Source: O2-02-FULL-42-9 sp038043025 (GTDB lineage: Bacteria; Pseudomonadota; Gammaproteobacteria; UBA12402). Taken from it: 21,866 nucleotides of DNA. Every line of letters starts with the position of its first letter. Positions within the stretch are counted from its first letter, which is position 1. A program made the translations under genes and the position numbers. Positions 1-6,307 of this stretch are shown piece by piece. The stretch covers positions 1 through 21,866 of the forward strand of contig JBBTCW010000034.1 in assembly GCA_038043025.1 (NCBI GenBank), in the 5' to 3' direction. The notes below the pieces were generated by a model. It worked only from the letters and a program-made list of their open reading frames with translations. It was not told the origin of the DNA and ran no database searches.

Positions 1-145
1 GTCTACACAAAAATTGATTAATTTTTAAGCCTACTTATGTATAAACCCATGCAGCTTGCCGCGAGGATTTTTATATACAGGGCAACCTAATGAAATTCTA
101 AATATCGCCATCGCCGTGGCGCATTAAAACTCAGAAATTTTCGAT

Positions 146-169
146 AAAAAAGAGCAAAAGTGCCCTTTT
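146..169 (-). terminator. Intrinsic terminator of the secreted-protein gene
   Basis: Read on the minus strand, a 9-bp stem (arm AAAAGGGCA pairing with TGCTCTTTT, one G-U pair) with a CTTT loop is followed by a run of six T. It starts 18 bases after the stop codon of the gene at 187-615, the expected place for a Rho-independent terminator. Confidence 0.65.
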
Positions 170-186
170 CTATTGACATGAAATAG

Positions 187-615
187 CTACGCATTGCTTT
201 CGACAAAACAAGCCCCAGGCTTGCCTGTTTGCATGATCACGCTAGTGTTTCTCTTCACTGCAGAATCAGAATTCGAACCACCAGGGTCTCCTTTAAGCAC
301 TCCGACCTCATAAGAACATTCCCCTAAATCTTTTCCCTTACCTGAAATAGTAATGTCGCAGGCAGCAACATGGAATTGATACGATTGACCAACCGCAATA
401 TTCTGCTTCACAGATAGCGGATCGTTACTATGGCACGCTGCAAAAAAGGATGGCAGACAAGTGACCCTAACATCATAAGCTTTGCTACATCCATTGGTCA
501 CTGTGACATGATTATTATACTGCACACGATATGTAGCAAAAGCGGTGAAAGAAAATAAGATAACAAAAAGCAGCGCTATGCTCATGAATAGTATTTTTCT
601 CAATTGATATAACAT
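187..615 (-). CDS. Small secreted six-cysteine protein, function unknown
   Basis: A 142-residue protein I do not recognise. Residues 1-27 look like a Sec signal peptide: Lys/Arg near the N-terminus, a hydrophobic core from about 9 to 23, and a cleavage site after A-F-A (27/28). The mature part (about 115 residues) has six cysteines (C43, C53, C61, C86, C100, C136), enough for three disulfides, and is rich in beta-prone segments, so a small periplasmic or secreted disulfide-bonded domain is likely. AAGGAG lies 9 bases before the ATG and a terminator follows the stop, so it is probably a monocistronic expressed gene. It is divergent from the broken gene starting at 695. No catalytic motif is visible, and no function is proposed. 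Confidence 0.75.
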   Translation of the reverse strand: MLYQLRKILFMSIALLFVILFSFTAFATYRVQYNNHVTVTNGCSKAYDVRVTCLPSFFAACHSNDPLSVKQNIAVGQSYQFHVAACDITISGKGKDLGECSYEVGVLKGDPGGSNSDSAVKRNTSVIMQTGKPGACFVESNA

Positions 616-680
616 TAGATTAATCTCCTTATCGATATTTCTGCTTTATTATTATAGACAATTTTTAATAAAAGTGCCAA

Positions 681-1119
681 AAGGAGAATCAAAATTGAAA
701 AATGATCTGCATTTTCTCTTCCTCACTTAAAACGCGAATTCCGGATAAGCGTTTGGCTGCAAATGCGCCATTTTTTGGCCATATTTCGTTATTCATCGCA
801 AAATAAGCTCAATGTAGAATGACTACATCTTCGCTTATTTTGCGATAAATGCCTCATCTGGCCAAATCTGGCGCATTTTCGCCCGAAACTTAGGCATTGT
901 ATTAAACATTTCAGCTCTGACAAAGCTTATCCGGAATTCGCGTTTAAAGGAAATCAAGGTTCGCTCGCAGAAGATGTTGCGCTATTTTTGAACACCTCCG
1001 GCGCCAAAAACACATTGGGGTCTGGAGAATACGTTACACTGGACGCCCTGTTTTTATATATTGATGAGTTCACAAAATATTGCTATATTGGAGTTTGTAG
1101 AAGCGAGATGAAATATTAA
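681..1119 (+). pseudogene. Small gene apparently split by a palindromic element
   Basis: AAGGAG at 681-686 is followed, 8 bases later, by a TTG start at 695 and eleven codons (MKNDLHFLFLT) that stop at 728-730, exactly where the inverted repeat begins. Just beyond the other end of the repeat, from 946, an open frame of 57 codons runs to a TAA at 1117-1119. It has a protein-like composition (for example AEDVALFLN and TLDALFLYIDEF) but no start codon of its own. The simplest reading is a gene of roughly 70 codons interrupted by insertion of the palindrome. The product is not recognised. The alternative is that the two halves are unrelated: the 3' frame actually stays open back to 823 inside the palindrome, so it could also be a fusion frame. 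Confidence 0.4.
730..945. repeat. Large imperfect palindromic element (~216 bp)
   Basis: The ends are perfect 21-bp inverted repeats (730-750 and 925-945; core GCGAATTCCGGATAAGC). Nested pairs continue inward: 761-770 with 869-878 (10 bp), 774-780 with 860-866 (7 bp), 795-808 with 833-846 (14 bp, ATCGCAAAATAAGC), and 812-817 with 823-828 (6 bp) around a 5-base loop. The right side carries about 35 extra bases (891-924), so the palindrome is asymmetric. No transposase is encoded. The size, terminal repeats and position inside a broken frame suggest a non-autonomous mobile element (MITE-like, or like the palindromic elements of Rickettsia). No clear target-site duplication can be assigned. Confidence 0.6.
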
Positions 1120-1493
1120 TGAATAATCAATGAAAGACTTGATTTTATATAACCTCGTTTTGAAAAGAACAGTTTAAGTTTTTGATTTTTAATGATTTTT
1201 CATGAAAATCACAAAGATTTTTATAATTTTGCGCTTACATTAGATTAAGCAGGGGATTTACAGCATACAGATTATTGAAGTTACTAAAAATTGAATATGT
1301 TATGTGTTTGATTTTTAATGTTTTTTGAAAATACGGTTTTTTATGATGGTTAAAATGAATATCAGCATTATCAGCGGCAGACCGCTGATTTGCGCTCCTT
1401 TCTATCATCTAATGTCCTTAACTTCATTAGACACGCTCTGTTGCACTCTCAGCATCTAGTTAAGCGCCTATTTGACTATATAGGTGGACAATT
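1120..1493 (+). promoter_or_regulatory. Long upstream/leader region of rne
   Basis: There are 374 bases without a credible gene. The first 230 are very AT-rich and contain a 14-bp direct repeat (tttgatttttaatg at 1181-1194 and 1307-1320) and a possible -10 box TATAAT at 1222-1227 without a good -35. The last 130 bases are less AT-rich and hold two hairpins: 1370-1389 (8-bp stem ATCAGCGG, loop CAGA) and 1408-1431 (7-bp stem TCTAATG, 10-base loop). Neither has a T tract, so they are unlikely terminators. E. coli rne has a long structured 5' UTR through which RNase E controls its own mRNA; a similar role here is inferred from position and structure only. Confidence 0.4.
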
Positions 1494-3752
1494 ATGAGCA
1501 AAGACAATACGAAACGTATTCTAATAAATAAGGGCAAAGGAGGCATGAATGCCCTCCGAATCGCACGAGTTTCTGGCCAAACTTTAGAAGATCTCGAAAT
1601 AGAAACCCCCAACAAACAACAAAATGTTGATAAAATTTTCAATGGCGAAGTGGTTAGCATTCAACCCAGTCTTGAAGCTGCATTTATCAATTTTGGCGTC
1701 GGACGAAATGGCTTTCTTCCTTTAAAAGAAATTGCTCCCGAATTTTTTCCAAAAGGCGTTAGAGATCATAAATTGGGCATTAAAGATGTACTCTTCACCG
1801 GACAAAAATTACTCGTTCAAGTCAACAAAGAGGAACGCGGCAGCAAGGGTGCAGCGCTCTCTACCTATATTACCCTCGCCGGTGCTTATCTTGTTTTAAT
1901 GCCAAACAATCCTAAAGCGGGAGGTATTTCAAGACGTATTGATGGCAGTGAAAGAGATATGCTGAAAGACATATTCAGCAAATTAAATGTACCCGAAGGA
2001 ACGGGCGCCATTATTCGCACCGCAGGCATGGGCAAAGCTCTTGAAGAATTACAATGGGATCTCAATGTTTTATTAAATCTGTGGGAAGCCATTAAGCAAG
2101 CCAGCAAAGACCACGGGGCACCTTACCTTATTCACCAAGACAATGATATGGTTACACGCACCTTGCGTGATCATTTAAGAGCGGATACTGAAGAAGTCCT
2201 CATCGATGATAAAGAAACGTTTGAGAAAGTTATCGCATTTATTGAGCGCGTTCGTCCTGATTTTGTGTCACGCGTTAAATATTATGAGGATTCTGCTCCT
2301 CTTTTTAGTCGCTTTCAAATCGAAAAACAAATTGAAGCAGGATTTCAGCGCAATGTTCGTCTTCCTTCCGGCGGCGAAATTGTTATTGATCGCGCAGAAG
2401 CGCTGACGGCCATCGATGTCAATTCTGCGCAATCGACGAAAGGTGAGGATATTGAAGAAACAGCATTACACACCAACATAGAAGCCGCTCTCGAGGTTGC
2501 TCGACAGTTGCGGTTGCGCGACATTGGCGGTCTGATTGTCATTGATTTTATTGATATGGACATTGAGCACCATCGTCATGAAGTGGAAAATTGTTTGCTG
2601 GATGCGTTAAGCAATGATCGCGCGCGTACACAAATACAACATATTTCGCGATTTGGTTTGTTAGAAATGTCGCGCCAATGTTTACGTTCATCACTGGGAT
2701 CAACCGACCAAATTACTTGTCCACGTTGTCATGGGCAAGGTAGCATTCGAAGCGTTCCTGCTCAATCCATAACCCTGATGCGTTTAGTCGAAGATGCCAT
2801 TATGAAAGATGCACCTGTACAAGTTCAATTACAAGTGCCGGTCGATGTGGCAACTTATATTCTGAACGAACAACATCAAACAATTAATGCAATTGAAAAA
2901 ACACATAATATTACGGTTGTTGTCGTGCCAAACCCACATATGCAAACCCCCGAATATGATATTACTTGCATCAAAAAATCGGGACATCGTTCAACACATC
3001 GCGCAAGCTTTGAATTAGTTGCCTCATCAAAAAATACAGGTTATGAAAATCCAACGGAAAATGAAGAAAATAATATCGGTCTCATGGAACCTGCTGTTAA
3101 AAATGTTTTACCACCCACGGCCGCTCCCGTTATCCGTCGCAAAAACACCGGATTCTTCAGCCGCTTATTCAAACGCTTGTTTAAAAAAGAAGAAAAAACG
3201 ACTCTTCCAGAGAGACATTCAAGAAATTCGCGTAGTAGCCGATATCCCGATAAACGTTCGCGAAGTGGCTACAGAAAACCCCGACAAGGTTCGTCTTCTC
3301 GTCATAGCAATTACCGACGCAACAGCAATGAGGGTGCGGCTCATGTTCCTCCTCCCAGCAACGCGGTGAGCACGAGCAATGTGACGCATGAGCGGAATAA
3401 TAGACGTCCTTCCTATCATGATCGTGATCGCAAAAGCAATCATCGTTCTCAGCGACCGCGTCGTGACAACAGAAGACCCTATAATACCGATAAACCGCAA
3501 TCAACCTCTGTTGAACAAGCGCAACGTGAACATCACTTGGCCGCCATGAGCGGCGACAAGAATCCCGTTGATAGTCCCACATTGCAACAAGTTGTCGATT
3601 CAGAAACCAAGCAACATAAGCAACCTGAGCCCATTAAAACACCCCCACAAAAACAACCACCCAAAGTAGTTCCCTTTGTTGCGGATAATCTTAAAACAAG
3701 TGATGCTGAGCAGTATCAAATGATTGAAACGAAGAAAGGTGACATAAAATAA
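1494..3752 (+). CDS. rne: Ribonuclease E
   Basis: A 752-residue endoribonuclease that starts mRNA decay and processes rRNA and tRNA precursors at the inner membrane. The N-terminal ~510 residues match the RNase E/G catalytic domain: S1 domain (about 40-130, with PSLEAAFINFG), 5'-sensor/RNase H-like region, and DNase I-like domain with the metal-binding aspartates D308 (AIDVNS) and D351 (IDFIDMD), equivalent to E. coli D303 and D346. The Zn-link CPRC is at 409-412. The ~240-residue C-terminal tail is low-complexity and charged, which separates it from RNase G. It holds a likely membrane-binding amphipathic helix (553-565, GFFSRLFKRLFKK) and then an Arg/Ser-rich RNA-binding stretch (about 575-680). 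AGGTGG lies 6 bases before the ATG. The tail is shorter than in E. coli (1061 residues in total), and I cannot identify degradosome-binding motifs. Confidence 0.96.
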   Translation: MSKDNTKRILINKGKGGMNALRIARVSGQTLEDLEIETPNKQQNVDKIFNGEVVSIQPSLEAAFINFGVGRNGFLPLKEIAPEFFPKGVRDHKLGIKDVLFTGQKLLVQVNKEERGSKGAALSTYITLAGAYLVLMPNNPKAGGISRRIDGSERDMLKDIFSKLNVPEGTGAIIRTAGMGKALEELQWDLNVLLNLWEAIKQASKDHGAPYLIHQDNDMVTRTLRDHLRADTEEVLIDDKETFEKVIAFIERVRPDFVSRVKYYEDSAPLFSRFQIEKQIEAGFQRNVRLPSGGEIVIDRAEALTAIDVNSAQSTKGEDIEETALHTNIEAALEVARQLRLRDIGGLIVIDFIDMDIEHHRHEVENCLLDALSNDRARTQIQHISRFGLLEMSRQCLRSSLGSTDQITCPRCHGQGSIRSVPAQSITLMRLVEDAIMKDAPVQVQLQVPVDVATYILNEQHQTINAIEKTHNITVVVVPNPHMQTPEYDITCIKKSGHRSTHRASFELVASSKNTGYENPTENEENNIGLMEPAVKNVLPPTAAPVIRRKNTGFFSRLFKRLFKKEEKTTLPERHSRNSRSSRYPDKRSRSGYRKPRQGSSSRHSNYRRNSNEGAAHVPPPSNAVSTSNVTHERNNRRPSYHDRDRKSNHRSQRPRRDNRRPYNTDKPQSTSVEQAQREHHLAAMSGDKNPVDSPTLQQVVDSETKQHKQPEPIKTPPQKQPPKVVPFVADNLKTSDAEQYQMIETKKGDIK

Positions 3753-3753
3753 T

Positions 3754-3858
3754 CCTCAGCTCAGAGGTAAGTGGGAATTCATCCTTAGAATGGCAGGAAT
3801 GAGGAAGAAAATAGATTGTTTAGAATCAGAGGAACGCTTTACGTCCTCTGAGCTGAGG
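3754..3858. repeat. 14-bp inverted repeat after rne
   Basis: CCTCAGCTCAGAGG at 3754-3767 and its exact reverse complement at 3845-3858 start two bases after the rne stop and enclose 77 bases. Each arm is itself nearly palindromic. It could form a long stem in the rne 3' UTR, but no T tract follows, so a simple intrinsic terminator is not shown. The 9-base core (AGCTCAGAG) recurs at 4025-4033 and twice near 16063-16128. Confidence 0.55.
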
Positions 3859-3863
3859 GCTGT

Positions 3864-4003
3864 GTCATCCCGCGGCTTGACCGCGGGATCCAGAAATTTA
3901 TATTAAAGATTATGATAACGGAGTACCGTTATTATAATCACTGGATACCGGCTTTCGCCGGTATGACGAAAGTCTGGATGCCGCGGTTAAACCGCGGGAT
4001 GAC
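3864..4003. repeat. REP/BIME-like cluster of hairpins
   Basis: There are three short palindromes of the common form GTCAT-stem-ATCCAG or its reverse: 3864-3893 (9-bp stem ATCCCGCGG, loop CTTGA), 3941-3967 (8-bp stem ATACCGGC, loop TTTC) and 3974-4003 (stem CCGCGGT). The first is inverted relative to the other two, as in mosaic REP clusters. Between them, 3909-3938 is a 13-bp stem with one mismatch (loop AGTA). Translation of such repeats gives the familiar spurious peptides PAFAGMT and PAKAGIQ. REP-type repeats are usually spread by RAYT (IS200/IS605-like) enzymes; none is encoded in this window. The cluster sits between convergent rne and kdsB and may act in 3'-end protection or termination. 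Confidence 0.75.
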
Positions 4004-4034
4004 AAAGAAGCGAAGTTTTGCGTCCTCTGAGCTA

Positions 4035-4057
4035 GTACAGGTGAGCCCGACTTGTAC
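4035..4057 (-). terminator. Hairpin just downstream of kdsB
   Basis: GTACAGGT (4035-4042) pairs with ACTTGTAC (4050-4057) over 8 bp with one G-T pair and a 7-base loop. It starts six bases after the kdsB stop codon. No T tract follows on the minus strand, so termination is uncertain; it may stabilise the 3' end. Confidence 0.3.
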
Positions 4058-4062
4058 CTCGA

Positions 4063-4815
4063 TTATATTAACTTCCTCACCTTCTCCAAATCCTCTTGCG
4101 TATCCACGCCCGGCCCCGGTTTTTCTTTGGCAATGGCAACATAAATTTTTTCGCCATTCCATAAGATGCGGAGTTGCTCTAAACATTCAACAAATTCGAT
4201 TTTCGAAGCAGGCATTTTAATATAACGTCTCACAAACGCTGCGCGATAACCATAAATACCAACATGCCGATAATAATTAAAATCTTTCGGTAATTCTTTT
4301 TGTTCTTTTGAAAAACCATTGCGATACCAAGGCATGGGCGCATGACTAAAATAAAGCGCAAAATTATCCTTATCCAACACGACTCGCGTCACATTTGGGT
4401 CAAACACATCATTCATATTATCAATCGGATCGCATAAGGTGGCGACGGATAAATTGGGTTTCTGTTTCAATATATCGATCAATTGATCTAAAATCACGAC
4501 CGGCACTAAGGGTTCGTCGGCCTGCAGCACTATAACAATATCATCATCAGCCATTTTTAATCGGTCAACCAGTTCGCTCGCGCGCTCGGTGCCGGAGCGA
4601 TGTGTGGCAGCGGTCATATATATATCTGCACCAAAATTTTTTGCCGTCTCAAAAACACGTTGATCATCCGTTGCAATCATCACTTGATCGGCGCGAGATT
4701 TTTTAGCACGCTCGTAAACATGTTGTACCATCGGCTTGCCGGCAATATCCAGCAACACTTTGCCCGCTAATCGAGTGGATTCATAATGCGCGGGAATAAC
4801 AATAAACGTCTTCAT
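4063..4815 (-). CDS. kdsB: 3-deoxy-manno-octulosonate cytidylyltransferase
   Basis: A 250-residue enzyme that activates Kdo as CMP-Kdo for lipid A inner-core synthesis in the cytoplasm; E. coli KdsB has 248 residues. Family features along the chain: N-terminal IPAHYESTRLAGK (8-19), ATDDQRV (48-54), HRSGTER (72-78), ADEP (99-102), YFSHAPMPW (155-163), GIYGYR (186-191), LEQLRILW (212-219) and GVDTQEDL (236-243). Several normally fixed residues differ: PAR to PAH (H10), RLPGK to RLAGK (A17), QGDEP to QADEP (A99) and YFSR to YFSH (H158). Asp100 and Asp238, the expected metal ligands, remain. The start overlaps the ycaR stop (ATGA) and GAGGA lies 6 bases upstream, so the two genes are translationally coupled. 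Confidence 0.93.
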   Translation of the reverse strand: MKTFIVIPAHYESTRLAGKVLLDIAGKPMVQHVYERAKKSRADQVMIATDDQRVFETAKNFGADIYMTAATHRSGTERASELVDRLKMADDDIVIVLQADEPLVPVVILDQLIDILKQKPNLSVATLCDPIDNMNDVFDPNVTRVVLDKDNFALYFSHAPMPWYRNGFSKEQKELPKDFNYYRHVGIYGYRAAFVRRYIKMPASKIEFVECLEQLRILWNGEKIYVAIAKEKPGPGVDTQEDLEKVRKLI

Positions 4816-4991
4816 TTAAGTTCCTCAAAAGCTAATTTCCGCGCCTGATCGATCAACATGACAGGCACATCATCTTGAATCGGATAGGCTAATTTATCGA
4901 AACGGCAAATGAGCTCTGCTTTGCCAGGATCATACAGCAATTTTCCTTTACAAATTGGGCAGGCCAAAATTGCCAAAATTGCATTATCCAT
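4812..4991 (-). CDS. ycaR: Trm112/UPF0434 family zinc-ribbon protein (YcaR)
   Basis: A 59-residue protein like E. coli YcaR, which also lies next to kdsB. The N-terminal CPICKGKL motif (from about residue 11) with a third cysteine in ELICRF matches the Trm112-like zinc-ribbon fold. Trm112 in eukaryotes and archaea activates methyltransferases; the bacterial role is not established. The ATG at 4991 is preferred over the one at 5003 because GGAGG at 4997-5001 is correctly spaced for it, would be inside codons if the upstream start were used, and the family begins with MD. The stop overlaps the kdsB start by ATGA. It is divergent from the transporter gene at 5034. Confidence 0.88.
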   Translation of the reverse strand: MDNAILAILACPICKGKLLYDPGKAELICRFDKLAYPIQDDVPVMLIDQARKLAFEELK

Positions 4992-5033
4992 GGTATCCTC
5001 CAACTTCGTTCAGAATAGACAGTGTACCGTACT

Positions 5034-5564
5034 ATGAAATTACTCGCAATTCGCAAATATCCAGCCACGCTGCTTTATATTATCAGTGTGGTGCTGATTA
5101 ATACCCTATTTTTATATATCCCATTCATTTCCGTCCTGGGAAGCACCGTCACACCTGCTGATGTCACGGCTGGCAGCATCTACATTTTCAGAGATTTTGC
5201 TCAACGCGAAATCAAACATTATGTCATCATTGCCATGCTTATTGGCTCAGGAATGAGCTATTTTTTAGCCAACAGCACCATAGCTTTTGCTAGTTTTGCA
5301 GCCTTTAGTACCGCTGAGCTGATCGATTGGGGAATTTTCACTCTCACCCAAAAACCTCTCTCCAAGCGACTTCTGATTTCAGCATCTGTCAGCGCTCCGA
5401 TCGATAGCTTCGTATTCTGTTATTTTGTAGGCACCCTAACCTTTTTGGACTTTACTCTCATGACGATCGCAAAAGGTTTTGGACTGCTGCTTGTTTGGTA
5501 TTTCTGGAAATGGCGCAAAAAATCCGAACTCCAATATGCCGAAGTGGACTTTGAGAGCAATTAA
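5034..5564 (+). CDS. VUT-family membrane protein (YhhQ-like queuosine precursor transporter)
   Basis: A 176-residue, strongly hydrophobic inner-membrane protein with about five membrane segments (roughly 10-32, 58-80, 82-98, 113-136 and 142-156). The stretch AELIDWGIFTL followed by SASVSAPIDSFVF resembles the VUT family (E. coli YhhQ), whose members import queuosine precursors such as preQ0 for tRNA modification. It is shorter than YhhQ (221 residues). The ATG at 5034 is chosen over the GTG at 5022 because it is the better start codon; neither has a clear ribosome-binding site. No queuosine gene is nearby, so the substrate is inferred from the family only. It is divergent from ycaR with 42 bases between starts. 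Confidence 0.6.
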   Translation: MKLLAIRKYPATLLYIISVVLINTLFLYIPFISVLGSTVTPADVTAGSIYIFRDFAQREIKHYVIIAMLIGSGMSYFLANSTIAFASFAAFSTAELIDWGIFTLTQKPLSKRLLISASVSAPIDSFVFCYFVGTLTFLDFTLMTIAKGFGLLLVWYFWKWRKKSELQYAEVDFESN

Positions 5565-5605
5565 ATTAATAATATCATTGCAAGTTATGGAAAACATCGT
5601 TAGTA

Positions 5606-5611
5606 TATAAT
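5606..5611 (+). promoter_or_regulatory. Candidate -10 box of the two-component operon
   Basis: A perfect TATAAT lies 34 bases before the regulator ATG. No good -35 stands at 16-18 bases; the best hexamer, TTGCAA at 5578-5583, is 22 bases away, which would fit an activator-dependent promoter. Upstream, aTTAATaaT at 5565-5573 keeps the conserved letters of the Legionella PmrA box (cTTAATatT), but this is a weak match in AT-rich DNA. Confidence 0.35.
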
Positions 5612-5644
5612 TTATACAAGACTGGTTTTTTTGAGGGATGTTCA

Positions 5645-6307
5645 ATGAGAATCTTATTGGTCGAAGATGATGAAGGCTTGGGCGATAGCATCAGAAGCGC
5701 TTTAAAGCATTACGGTAATATCATTGATTGGGTCAAAAATGGATTAGACGCCACCAATGCCATTCAAAATGAGACCTTTGATGTCGTTATCCTGGATATC
5801 GGCCTCCCTAAAGTCAACGGCTATCAAGTTTTAAGCCGTATGCGAAATGAAGGGAACACAACGCCTGTTTTAATTCTGACGGCTCGAGATATGCTAGAAG
5901 ATCGCGTTAAAGGACTTGATCTTGGCGCCGATGATTATCTTGTAAAACCCTTCGATTTGAAAGAACTCGATGCTCGCTTAAGAGCATTGCAACGTCGTTC
6001 GAGTGCGCGTGCAGCGCCGATGGTCTATTACGGTGATTTAGCGCTTGATCCCGCATCACATATTGTGACCTATAAAGGGGATATCGTGAATATGCCGCGG
6101 CGCGAATTTTCGCTCTTACAAAAATTACTCGAAAATGAAGGTCGCGTATTATCGCGCGAATATCTCGCTCAAACGCTGTATGGCTGGGATGACAGCATTG
6201 ATAGTAATGCGATCGAGGTGCATATTCATAACTTGAGAAAAAAATTCGGACAAAATTTTGTGCGCACGATCCGCGGCATTGGTTACATGGTTGATAAATC
6301 AGAATGA
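5645..6307 (+). CDS. OmpR-family response regulator, PmrA/QseB-like
   Basis: A 220-residue DNA-binding regulator. The receiver domain (1-115) has the acidic pair D8-D9, phospho-acceptor D51 (VVILDIGLP), T79 and K101 (DDYLVKPF). The C-terminal winged-helix domain (about 125-217) ends with EVHIHNLRKKFG and RTIRGIGYM, typical of the OmpR/PhoB class. Similarity is about equal to PmrA and QseB; in Legionella and Coxiella the PmrA member controls Dot/Icm secretion genes and effectors. GAGGG lies 7 bases before the ATG. The stop overlaps the start of the kinase gene, so the two form an operon. Targets cannot be read from the sequence. Confidence 0.93.
   Translation: MRILLVEDDEGLGDSIRSALKHYGNIIDWVKNGLDATNAIQNETFDVVILDIGLPKVNGYQVLSRMRNEGNTTPVLILTARDMLEDRVKGLDLGADDYLVKPFDLKELDARLRALQRRSSARAAPMVYYGDLALDPASHIVTYKGDIVNMPRREFSLLQKLLENEGRVLSREYLAQTLYGWDDSIDSNAIEVHIHNLRKKFGQNFVRTIRGIGYMVDKSE

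Noticed and set aside
3181..3582. 133-codon ORF antisense to the rne C-terminal region
   Set aside because: Its His/Cys/Arg-rich product is the reverse of the repetitive Arg/Ser-rich RNase E tail, with no ribosome-binding site; the rne frame has clear homology.
3864..4003. Possible CRISPR-like array
   Set aside because: The repeated units are individual hairpins in mixed orientation with different stems and uneven spacing; no cas gene is present.
3912..4220. Overlapping ORFs on both strands (102 and 82 codons)
   Set aside because: They translate REP-like palindromes (PAFAGMT and PAKAGIQ peptides) and then antisense kdsB; these are well-known spurious ORFs.
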